The notes below the pieces were generated by a model. That model saw nothing but the letters and a program-made list of their open reading frames with translations, made no database searches and was not told where the DNA came from. Both the position numbers and the translations under genes were made by a program. From JANXQG01 sp037147235 (GTDB taxonomy: Bacteria; Planctomycetota; Planctomycetia; Pirellulales; Thermoguttaceae), in contig JBAWVO010000256.1 of NCBI GenBank assembly GCA_037147235.1, forward strand, positions 1 to 9,280: 9,280 nucleotides of DNA, given 5' to 3'. This document shows, in pieces, positions 1 to 5,827 of this stretch. How positions within the stretch are numbered: position 1 is the stretch's first letter; each line of letters begins with the position of its first letter.

Positions 1-1524
1 TCACAACTCCCCGCTCCCCGCTCCCCGCTCCCCGCCAATCCATCGATACCGGTCAGCAGCGGTGCGCCGACCAATACGGTGCTAGTTGTTGCCAATTCGG
101 CGGCTACAAACTCGGTCCGGCCGATGGAAACGGCAAAGCCAAGCGAGCCTTCGGGAGATGGAGAAATCGATTGGATACCGTTTACCAATGCTTCCGAACT
201 TCGGCAAATGGTCGGCTCTCGCTTTGACGTGGAGCAAATTCGTGAAAATGTTCGCAAGAACGACGTCGGCCTAGGGATTTTGGGTGCGATCTTCGGCGGA
301 TTCGTCGGCGGATTGATCTTGAATATCATGCCTTGTGTGCTGCCGGTGATTGGTCTGAAAATTCTCTCCTTTGTCGAGCAGGCAGGGCACAACCGCCGAA
401 AGGCGTTCATGCTCAATGTTTGGTATTCGCTTGGCCTACTGATGGTCTTCTTTATCCTCGCGTCGCTGGCGGTTGGTCCGCAGCGACTGGGCTGGGGGCA
501 GTTGTTCGGTGAGACTTGGTTCACGATTACACTCTCCGCGGTGGTATTCGTCATGGCCTTGAGCTTCATGGGCGTTTGGGAAGTTCCGCTGCCGACCTTC
601 CTGGGAAGCGGAAAGACGGGTGAGCTGGCCGCGCAAGAGGGTGCCGTGGGCGCATTCTTCAAAGGTGCGCTGACCACGCTTCTGGCCACGCCGTGTAGCG
701 CCCCTTTTCTGGCTCCTGCTCTGGTTTGGGCCACGGCCCAACCCGCGTGGCTGACCTATGTCGTTTTCCTCTCCACGGGCCTCGGCATGGCCAGTCCTTA
801 TCTGTTGGTTGGCGCTTTTCCTGAGTTATTGCGATTCCTGCCCAAGCCTGGCGCATGGATGGATACCTTCAAGACTTTCATGGGGTTCGTGCTCATGGGC
901 ACGGTGGTCTACCTCCTCGCGGTGATCGAGCCACAATATGTCGTGCCGACCGTTGGGTTGTTGTTCAGTCTTTCCTTCATGTGCTGGTGGATCGGCAGGA
1001 TCACGCCGATGGATGAACTTGCGGCAAAACTTCGCACATGGTCACAAGGAGCCGTGGTCGTCTGCGTTGTCTGGATCGTGATGTTTCCCGGGCTCAACGA
1101 AAGAGTGTTGGGCCGCTTTCATTTTTCCGGCTTGGCCGCAGTGATGGAAAAGAAGCTGGCACCGTCGTCAACGGCGGCGGCGAAGGGGGCGGCATCGGGA
1201 ATTGTCGGTCCCAAGACCGTGCTGGTCGCCTTTACGGCCAGTTGGTGCCAAACGTGTCACTATTATGAGAGCAAGGCCCTACATACCGCAACCGTGATCG
1301 ACTCCTTGAGGCGACTGGGGGTAGTAACGGTTAAGGCCGACTGGTCGCACAACTCGCAAGAGGTGACCGATATGCTCGACATGCTTGGCAGTCGGCAGAT
1401 CCCGGTGATTGCCATCTTTTCGGCCAACGATCCCAATCATCCATCCGTTTTCCGTGGCGGTTACACGCAGGAAGAGCTATTGGATGCGTTGAACAAGGCC
1501 GGACCATCGCCCGGGGCTGGCTGA
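1..1524 (+). CDS. DsbD/ScsB-like thiol:disulfide interchange protein (5' partial)
   Basis: This is an inner-membrane reductase of the DsbD/ScsB type, which carries reducing equivalents from cytoplasmic thioredoxin across the membrane to an outward-facing thioredoxin domain. Numbering from the GTG at 79, the transmembrane domain spans about residues 65-340 and holds the paired family cysteines in NIMPCVLPV (C86) and ATPCSAPF (C206). The C-terminal thioredoxin domain (about 378-475) has the redox motif C390-Q-T-C393, a KADW segment and the cis-proline loop RQIPV. The frame is open to the left edge with no stop, so the gene very probably starts upstream and has lost its N-terminal periplasmic domain to the window boundary. 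GTG 79 is only a possible internal start and has no clear ribosome binding site. The TGA at 1522-1524 lies 5 bp before a MITE-like element and faces a convergent phosphatase gene. The family is secure; the exact substrate is unknown. Confidence 0.9.
   Translation, partial: SQLPAPRSPLPANPSIPVSSGAPTNTVLVVANSAATNSVRPMETAKPSEPSGDGEIDWIPFTNASELRQMVGSRFDVEQIRENVRKNDVGLGILGAIFGGFVGGLILNIMPCVLPVIGLKILSFVEQAGHNRRKAFMLNVWYSLGLLMVFFILASLAVGPQRLGWGQLFGETWFTITLSAVVFVMALSFMGVWEVPLPTFLGSGKTGELAAQEGAVGAFFKGALTTLLATPCSAPFLAPALVWATAQPAWLTYVVFLSTGLGMASPYLLVGAFPELLRFLPKPGAWMDTFKTFMGFVLMGTVVYLLAVIEPQYVVPTVGLLFSLSFMCWWIGRITPMDELAAKLRTWSQGAVVVCVVWIVMFPGLNERVLGRFHFSGLAAVMEKKLAPSSTAAAKGAASGIVGPKTVLVAFTASWCQTCHYYESKALHTATVIDSLRRLGVVTVKADWSHNSQEVTDMLDMLGSRQIPVIAIFSANDPNHPSVFRGGYTQEELLDALNKAGPSPGAG
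7..34. repeat. Heptanucleotide tandem repeat (ctccccg)x4
   Basis: Four perfect copies of the 7-bp unit ctccccg are seen, followed by a further c. The repeat lies in the open frame of the DsbD-like gene, where it would encode a Pro/Ser/Ala/Arg-rich linker, unless the gene really starts at GTG 79. A 7-bp unit is not a multiple of three, so gain or loss of one copy would shift the frame. The window edge prevents telling coding from intergenic placement. Confidence 0.75.
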
Positions 1525-1529
1525 TTTAA

Positions 1530-1640
1530 GGAGTGGCGCATCAATAACTGTCGTGTTTTGCCCACTCGCCGAGCGAGGGGCGGACGGCACACGGAGTGTG
1601 CCTGCTACTTTTCTTGCGACACTTATTGATTTGCCGATCC
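1530..1640 (+). mobile_element. MITE-like palindromic element, copy 1
   Basis: This 111-bp element matches the copy at 3907-4016 with about seven substitutions and one 1-bp indel. Its terminal inverted repeats are 1530-1553 and 1617-1640 (24 nt, 19 pair). Inside are two small hairpins, at 1563-1575 (one mismatch) and 1586-1602 (ggcacac-gga-gtgtgcc, perfect). It is flanked by the direct repeat TAA (1527-1529 and 1641-1643), read as a 3-bp target-site duplication. It encodes no protein. It fills the gap between the stop codons of the convergent DsbD-like and phosphatase genes. A TWA target is shared by some IS5-group insertion sequences, so mobilisation in trans by such a transposase is possible, but none is in the window. 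Confidence 0.8.
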
Positions 1641-2119
1641 TAATGAGTGGCCGTCGCATGGCCGTTGGATTCGTTCCGCCTATCCGCGACTCGCAAACGC
1701 TCGACCAAAGCGTGGACCTGCTGTTCGAGATGGGGCAGGGCTTCACTGGCATGGGCACAATCAAGGTCGTCGACGTGCCAATACTCGATACGGTCTTTCC
1801 AGAGCGGAAACTGCTCGGCCATCAGAGCGCGGTGTTCCGTTTCCTTGACGGCGACGACGAGGTCGGCCTCGGCCAGATCGGCGAGCGTGAGGGCCTTGGG
1901 TTCGCGCGGTTCTTCGTCCAGCGCAATGCCCCGTTGCTGGAGAGCATCAACCGTGTGGTGCGAAATCGGGCCGATATTGCCCCAAGCCCCCACTAGGAGA
2001 CCACGTGAATCGGCATTCCACTCCAATTGGTCACGGATGGCAAGCCAATTGAAGTAGTGTTCCGCATAGCGGCTACGGTAATAGTTCGCCGAACAAACAA
2101 AAATCACTTTTTTCTTCAT
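1640..2119 (-). CDS. Low-molecular-weight protein phosphatase family protein
   Basis: A 159-residue cytoplasmic protein of the low-molecular-weight protein tyrosine phosphatase/arsenate reductase fold. The phosphate-binding loop is at the N-terminus, VCSANYYRS, giving the CX5R motif C9 to R15 followed by S16. The usual family loop is CxGNxCRS; here Gly is Ala and the second Cys is Tyr. A WHVDDLD segment near residue 117 sits where the family has its general-acid Asp. The start at 2119 (MKKKVIFVC) puts the loop at its usual distance from the N-terminus. A start at 2161 in the same frame adds 14 atypical residues. No Shine-Dalgarno is seen, but TATAAT ends 7 nt before the ATG, which would fit a leaderless transcript. 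The stop TAG is formed at the boundary of the MITE-like element. The substrate is unknown (protein phosphotyrosine or arsenate); the unusual loop argues for caution. Confidence 0.85.
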   Translation of the reverse strand: MKKKVIFVCSANYYRSRYAEHYFNWLAIRDQLEWNADSRGLLVGAWGNIGPISHHTVDALQQRGIALDEEPREPKALTLADLAEADLVVAVKETEHRALMAEQFPLWKDRIEYWHVDDLDCAHASEALPHLEQQVHALVERLRVADRRNESNGHATATH

Positions 2120-2330
2120 GTCTGAAATTATAGCCGGTGGCTTGACTGCGGGCCATATCATTACTATTCTTCACTCACACTGGAACGATCTTAGAGTTTA
2201 TATGGTTCAAAATCGCTGATGAATGGCCCTGGGTTGCCGCGCGGCAACATGCGGAACGCATCCAATTCCACGAATTCCCGAAGTGGGACACAACGCCGTT
2301 GGCGTAGATGGTTTCGTGGATACCGTTCCC
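2120..2330. other. Intergenic region with perfect 16-bp palindrome
   Basis: This gap between the phosphatase start and the TPR gene stop holds no supported gene. It contains the perfect palindrome gttgccgcgcggcaac at 2233-2248, about 85 bp beyond the TPR gene stop in its transcription direction. No T-run follows on either strand, so it is not a classical intrinsic terminator; an operator or cruciform is possible. A minus-strand TATAAT lies at 2127-2132 with no good -35 partner. Confidence 0.5.
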
Positions 2331-3215
2331 CTATTTCAGTTGTTTCGCCTTGGCCAGGTCCGCCTCGGCCAGGGCCTTTTCGCCGAGGGCCTGATAGGTA
2401 TGTCCCCGCAACTGGTAGAGGACTGGATTCTCGGGATCCAGCCGGATGGCCTCGCTGAAGTCGTCGATTGCGTGCTTTGGATCGTTGGATTGCGAATAGA
2501 GACCGGCGCGCTGCGTGAACCACTGGGAGTTCTTCGGTTCGAGTTCAATGGCGCGCGTGCAGTCGGCCATCGCCTTACCGAGTTCGCCCTTCTCGAAGTA
2601 CGCCATGCCGCGACCGCCATACGCTGCCCCGCACGTCTCCTTGGCCTGAATCGCTTTACCGAAATCCTCAATGGCTTTGTCGAATTGGCGCATGGTCACG
2701 TGGACGTTCGCTCGGCCACGATAGGCAACCTCGGCCTCGGAGGGTTTGACCTCGACAGCTTGGGTGTAGTCGGCGATGGCTTTCTCGAACTGGCCTTTCT
2801 CGCTATATACGAGTCCGCGATTGCAGTAGGCCTCGAAAAGTTTCGGATCGAGGCGGATCGCCGCGTCAAAATCGGCAATCGCCTTGTCGAATTGCTCCAG
2901 ATCGAAATAGGTGTTGCCGCGCTGGCAGTAGGCATCGGCATAGTTCGGGTCGAGGCGGATGGCTTCGTCAAAAGCAGCCAACGCCTTGGCGGGGTTGACG
3001 GCTTTGAGACACGCCTTACCGAGTTCCCGCGCCGCAATCGCCTCCGGTAGTGTGGCCGGTGAGGTCGGCAATTCCGCGGAGGACTTCGGGGGCTGCTGGG
3101 CCGACTGCTTTTCCGGCGGTTCCGACCGGCTGCAACCCAGCACCACCACGAGCGGCAAGAGCCGCAGCGTGCAGTCAACCACCACTCTCCAGAAATTCGG
3201 ATACGGTCGTCTCAT
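2331..3215 (-). CDS. TPR-repeat lipoprotein
   Basis: A 294-residue exported protein. The N-terminus has basic residues, then a hydrophobic stretch (about 17-27) ending in a lipobox-like VLGC with C28 as the lipidation site, so it is probably membrane-anchored and faces outward. A Pro/Ser/Gln-rich linker follows (about 30-58). Then come about seven consecutive 34-residue tetratricopeptide repeats to the C-terminus, seen as recurring AY..RG..Y...G....AI.D...AI.L.P patterns. TPR arrays bind partner proteins or assemble complexes; the partner here is unknown. The start at 3215 is supported by GAGGAGG seven nt upstream; an ATG 7 nt further up is out of frame. It lies downstream of efpL on the same strand, with a 102-bp gap holding an inverted repeat, so co-transcription is uncertain. 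Confidence 0.9.
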   Translation of the reverse strand: MRRPYPNFWRVVVDCTLRLLPLVVVLGCSRSEPPEKQSAQQPPKSSAELPTSPATLPEAIAARELGKACLKAVNPAKALAAFDEAIRLDPNYADAYCQRGNTYFDLEQFDKAIADFDAAIRLDPKLFEAYCNRGLVYSEKGQFEKAIADYTQAVEVKPSEAEVAYRGRANVHVTMRQFDKAIEDFGKAIQAKETCGAAYGGRGMAYFEKGELGKAMADCTRAIELEPKNSQWFTQRAGLYSQSNDPKHAIDDFSEAIRLDPENPVLYQLRGHTYQALGEKALAEADLAKAKQLK

Positions 3216-3269
3216 CCTTCATCCTCCTCGACAAAAGGGGGGGCTTCCGGTTTTTCAGTAAGTCCTCAT

Positions 3270-3296
3270 GGTGGGACTCGTTTCACTCGTCCCACC
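3270..3296. repeat. Inverted repeat between efpL and the TPR gene
   Basis: The arms ggtgggac (3270-3277) and gtcccacc (3289-3296) are perfectly complementary across an 11-nt loop. The sequence lies just beyond the efpL stop on the minus strand. No U-run follows directly, so it is not a convincing intrinsic terminator. It resembles a dispersed intergenic palindrome rather than a gene-specific signal. That assignment is inference, because only one copy is in the window. Confidence 0.65.
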
Positions 3297-3317
3297 CTAC
3301 TTCGGATACCTCGAAAA

Positions 3318-3881
3318 TCACGCCCTGGAAAGATAGGAACCGTCGCGGGTATCGACCTTGATTGTCTCGCCTTGGGACAGGTATTCGGGCACCTGCACGA
3401 TCAGACCGGTCTCCAGCGTGGCAGGCTTCGAGCGGGCGGTGGCCGACGAGCCTTTGATGCCCGGATCACATTGCACAACCTTTAGCTCGACGGCCACGGG
3501 CAACTGCACGCCGACACACGCGTCGTTGTAGATCAATGCCTGCATGCCTTCGAGATTTTCGGTCATGTACTGCGACTCCTCGACCACGTCCTCCTTGGCT
3601 AACGAGTACTGCTCGTAGTTTTCAGAATCGAGAAAATGGACGTGGGTCGTGTCGGCGTACATGAACTTGATCGGCCGCTTGCGGAAATCGGCTTCGTCCA
3701 GCGACTCGCCGCCGCGAAGCGTGATGTCAACCTTCTGCTTCGTGATCACGTTGCGTCCGCGATATTTGTAGTAGGTCGCCGCACCACGAGCCGTGGGGCT
3801 TTGCACGATAACGCTCTCGATCAGACACGGCGCGTTGTTGTAGTTGACGATGGCACCGCTTTTAATTTCCTTGGCTTGCAT
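3318..3881 (-). CDS. yeiP: Elongation factor P-like protein EfpL (YeiP)
   Basis: A 187-residue ribosome-binding factor of the EF-P family. It acts in the cytoplasm between the P and E sites to relieve stalling at proline-rich and related motifs. It belongs to the EfpL/YeiP branch, not canonical EF-P: the domain I loop reads QSPTARGAAT with Arg32 at the tip, where canonical EF-P has a modified Lys or Arg in a PGKG-type loop. The C-terminal domain carries GIKGSSATARSKPATLETG and VPEYLSQGE, also typical of the branch. Length fits the usual 185-190. The start at 3881 (MQAKEIKSG) matches the family N-terminus; the frame stays open to 3968, but that extension is MITE sequence. The 5' leader is a copy of the 3' end of the upstream gene at 4044-4541, through an old tandem duplication. 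No strong Shine-Dalgarno is seen. Confidence 0.93.
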   Translation of the reverse strand: MQAKEIKSGAIVNYNNAPCLIESVIVQSPTARGAATYYKYRGRNVITKQKVDITLRGGESLDEADFRKRPIKFMYADTTHVHFLDSENYEQYSLAKEDVVEESQYMTENLEGMQALIYNDACVGVQLPVAVELKVVQCDPGIKGSSATARSKPATLETGLIVQVPEYLSQGETIKVDTRDGSYLSRA

Positions 3882-3883
3882 TA

Positions 3884-4063
3884 TTTCATTCACTCTTGGG
3901 TACTTAGGATCGGCGCACCAATAACTGTCGTGTTTTGCGCACTCGCCGAGTGGGGGCGGACGGCACACGGAGTGTGCCTGCTACTTTTCTTGCGACACTT
4001 ATTGATGCGCCGATCCTTAAAGCTTGGGTACTTAAAGTTTCATTCACTCTTGGGTACTTAAAA
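3884..4063. repeat. Tandem repeat interrupted by MITE copy 2
   Basis: A 23-bp sequence (cattcactcttgggtac with short flanks) is identical at 3884-3906 and 4038-4060. A shorter copy of its second half, cttgggtacttaaag, sits at 4023-4037. The right-hand copy contains the last codons and the TGA stop of the 165-residue gene at 4044-4541. The left-hand copy now forms the efpL leader. Removing the MITE plus one TTA (3907-4019) restores three adjoining units: 26, 15 and 26 bp. The duplication therefore predates the MITE insertion. Confidence 0.85.
3907..4016 (+). mobile_element. MITE-like palindromic element, copy 2
   Basis: This 110-bp second copy of the element at 1530-1640 is in the same orientation. 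Its ends, 3907-3930 and 3993-4016, are inverted repeats pairing at 22 of 24 positions, better preserved than copy 1. Internal hairpins lie at 3940-3952 (cactcg-c-cgagtg, perfect here) and 3962-3978 (ggcacac-gga-gtgtgcc). It is flanked by TTA on both sides (3904-3906 and 4017-4019), the complement of the TAA flanking copy 1. It sits in the leader of efpL, between that gene and the upstream 165-residue gene on the same strand, so it may affect efpL transcription. Confidence 0.85.
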
Positions 4064-4541
4064 TGGTTCCCGACTGCGGATCGACGGCGATGCCGCCCGT
4101 AATCCGAGTCAACTCATCCAAGACCGTCAGCAGGGTGCTGGGATCGAGCAGTTCGTCAGGCTCGTCTTCATCGGCGGATTCGCTGACCTGTTCAAAATGG
4201 AGCACGTCAAAACGGCCGTTGTACTCTTTGAGCCGCTTCAATAGGATCTTCTGCTCCGGCTCGACCGTGGACGCAAGCTCTTGGACCAGTTCCCGGGCAT
4301 GCTCCAGCACTTCGTCGCCACCGGTATAGCAGACGTCCAAAGCAGCAAAGTCATCGGGCGAGATGAGCGTGAGCGATTCAAACCTGCCCTGCTCGTCCCC
4401 GCCAAGATCCTCCAGGGTGTAGCGATTGCTCAGGTGGGCCAAATTATTTTCGACCATTTTCAGCGTAGGCCGGCGGGAGGCGGGAAAGAGTACAAAGTAC
4501 GTTTCGCGCCAGCGGTAACGATCGTTTTCAAAGGTCGACAT
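4044..4541 (-). CDS. Conserved-looking protein of unknown function
   Basis: A 165-residue soluble acidic protein with no signal peptide or membrane segment. I do not recognise a characterised family; it resembles uncharacterised planctomycete proteins that begin with a similar FENDRYRWRETYFVLF segment. The first 75 residues look alpha/beta (WRETYFVLF, FESLTLISPDDFAALDVCY). The middle (about 77-105) is a charged helix, and after it comes an acidic DEDEPDELLD stretch and a C-terminal helix. The start at 4541 is supported by GGGGAG eight nt upstream. The last codons and TGA lie inside a duplicated segment shared with the efpL leader. Before the MITE insertion it lay close upstream of efpL, which suggests shared transcription. 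Confidence 0.8.
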   Translation of the reverse strand: MSTFENDRYRWRETYFVLFPASRRPTLKMVENNLAHLSNRYTLEDLGGDEQGRFESLTLISPDDFAALDVCYTGGDEVLEHARELVQELASTVEPEQKILLKRLKEYNGRFDVLHFEQVSESADEDEPDELLDPSTLLTVLDELTRITGGIAVDPQSGTILSTQE

Positions 4542-4619
4542 GGCAAAGACTCCCCTGGAATTGGAACTTGTTTCAAAAGCTGGTTCAAACGGCTATTTTC
4601 TTGGTAGGCTTGGTTTTTT

Positions 4620-4730
4620 GGCTCTCCGCCAAGTTTGTGGTGCGGGCGTCTCGCCTGCCTGGTTCAACCACAACATCTTGGGCAGGCGGGACGCCCGCAC
4701 CACAATTATCCGCAAACCCGGCGGAGAGCC
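4620..4730. repeat. Nested palindromic intergenic repeat
   Basis: The outer arms ggctctccgcc (4620-4630) and ggcggagagcc (4720-4730) are perfect complements. Nested inside, 4637-4659 and 4681-4703 pair at 22 of 23 positions, with a G-U-compatible mismatch, around a 21-nt loop that itself contains tggttcaacca. Seven T's follow the right arm on the plus strand (4733-4739), but both neighbouring genes run on the minus strand, so it cannot terminate them as a classical intrinsic terminator. It is best read as a REP- or MITE-like dispersed palindrome. Confidence 0.75.
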
Positions 4731-4750
4731 GGTTTTTTTGTAAAAAGTTC

Positions 4751-4981
4751 TCAGTTTGACTCATCTTCTTGTTCCTGCCCCAGCAACCAGGCTTGCAAGG
4801 ATTCGACCGCCGTGTCGTGTTCGGGTAGGCTGGCCCAAACCGATTCGCTCGACTCCAGGCGGATCTCATACTGGCCTTCGCACTGGCAATCCGCTTCGCC
4901 ACAAAAGTGCGGCAGGTCGGAGATCCAGACAATGCGGCAGAGCGGAATGTGTTTGTCGTCAATCTGACAGAAAACCGGCAT
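4751..4981 (-). CDS. Small cysteine-containing protein of unknown function, downstream of proC
   Basis: A 76-residue soluble acidic protein, not recognised. It has five cysteines, at positions 5, 15, 27, 32 and 34, with a local HFCGEADCQC cluster that could bind a metal, though no standard zinc-finger spacing is present. The second half is acidic and helical and ends in Glu/Asp-rich sequence. The start at 4981 lies 3 nt after the proC stop and is preceded by GAGG close upstream, so it is probably translated from the proC transcript. No role in proline metabolism is shown. The spacing, ribosome binding site and protein-like composition support a real gene. Confidence 0.7.
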   Translation of the reverse strand: MPVFCQIDDKHIPLCRIVWISDLPHFCGEADCQCEGQYEIRLESSESVWASLPEHDTAVESLQAWLLGQEQEDESN

Positions 4982-4984
4982 GAT

Positions 4985-5827
4985 TTACCTCGAACTCGCA
5001 TGCGGAACGCCTGCGCTACCTGTGGCCAATTCCAAAGAGCGACGTGTTGCGGCTTCGACGGCGGCCATCAATCCGCCGCGAAGGCCGGCTTCTTCGAGAA
5101 CCTGGAGTCCGGCGATGGTTGTTCCGCCGGGGCTGGCGACTCGATCTTTGAGCACGCCCGGATGATCGCCGGTCGAGAGGACCATTTGGGCCGCTCCGAG
5201 AACCGTTTGGGCGGCCAATGCGGTGGCCACGGCACGGGGCAAGCCCATGCGGACGCCGCCGTCACTGAGGGCCTCAATGATCACGTAAACGAAGGCCGGC
5301 CCGGACCCGGAAAGCCCCGTCACAGCGTCCAAAAGCTTTTCTTCGACTTCAATCGCCAGGGCGACCGCGGAGAGCAATTGCTGGACGAGTTGCCCGTCAG
5401 CCGATGTGGAGGTGCCCCCCAGGCAATATCCACAGGCCCCTTTTCCGACCAAACAGGGGGTATTCGGCATGACTCGGGCCCAACGGACTTTTTCGCCAAA
5501 CCCCCGAGCCAGGTCTGACAAGTGAATGCCCGCGGCGATGGAAATCACGAGCAAATCAGGACCAAGCTTGCCTTTAAGCTCGGCCGCCACACGAACCATT
5601 TGTTGGGGCTTTACGGCCAGAAAGAGCACGTCCGAGCGGCGAACCACCTCGTCGTTGTCGTCCACGGCCTGACCGCCGGTCGAATGGGAGAATCGCTCAC
5701 GCGCCTCGGACGAGGGGTCCGAAGCGATCAATTCTGCCCCGGACACAAGGCCGGCACGGACGAACCCAGCCCCCAAAGCGGTGGCCATCTGACCAGCACC
5801 AATAAAGCCAATATGCTTTTTAATCAT
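4985..5827 (-). CDS. proC: Pyrroline-5-carboxylate reductase
   Basis: A 280-residue cytoplasmic enzyme that reduces 1-pyrroline-5-carboxylate to L-proline with NAD(P)H, the last step of proline synthesis. The Rossmann motif is at the N-terminus (IGFIGAGQMA, residues 6-15). VKPQQ and the RVMPNTPCLVGKG segment line the cofactor and substrate site. The C-terminal dimerisation domain carries GLSGSGPAFVY and the family signature around VASPGGTTIAGL. Length fits the usual 260-280. I chose ATG 5827 (MIKKHIGF) because it sets the Rossmann motif at its normal place. ATG 5836 adds only three residues and is an alternative; the frame stays open to 6043, but that part overlaps repeat sequence. No clear Shine-Dalgarno is visible. 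It is followed 3 nt later by the small 76-residue gene. Confidence 0.95.
   Translation of the reverse strand: MIKKHIGFIGAGQMATALGAGFVRAGLVSGAELIASDPSSEARERFSHSTGGQAVDDNDEVVRRSDVLFLAVKPQQMVRVAAELKGKLGPDLLVISIAAGIHLSDLARGFGEKVRWARVMPNTPCLVGKGACGYCLGGTSTSADGQLVQQLLSAVALAIEVEEKLLDAVTGLSGSGPAFVYVIIEALSDGGVRMGLPRAVATALAAQTVLGAAQMVLSTGDHPGVLKDRVASPGGTTIAGLQVLEEAGLRGGLMAAVEAATRRSLELATGSAGVPHASSR

Noticed and set aside
1553..1996. Plus-strand open frame of 147 codons starting in the MITE
   Set aside because: It begins inside the repeat and runs antisense to the phosphatase gene; no ribosome binding site or family motif.
2142..2170. Plus-strand promoter-like pair ttgact and tattct with 17-bp spacing
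   Set aside because: There is no plus-strand gene downstream and the -10 matches at only four of six positions, so it is likely chance.
2223..3050. Long open frame of 275 codons on the plus strand
   Set aside because: It lies antisense to the TPR lipoprotein gene, whose lipobox, ribosome binding site and repeated TPR motifs are clear. The plus-strand translation shows no domain and mirrors the repeats.
3882..3968. N-terminal extension of the EF-P-like protein
   Set aside because: The added 29 codons come from MITE and repeat sequence; the family N-terminus begins at MQAKEIKSG.
4720..4740. Intrinsic terminator for the flanking genes
   Set aside because: The T-run is on the plus strand, while both neighbouring genes are transcribed on the minus strand.
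4907..5518. Plus-strand open frame of 203 codons
   Set aside because: Antisense to proC, which has full family motifs; the translation is low-complexity Gly/His/Arg-rich without recognisable features.
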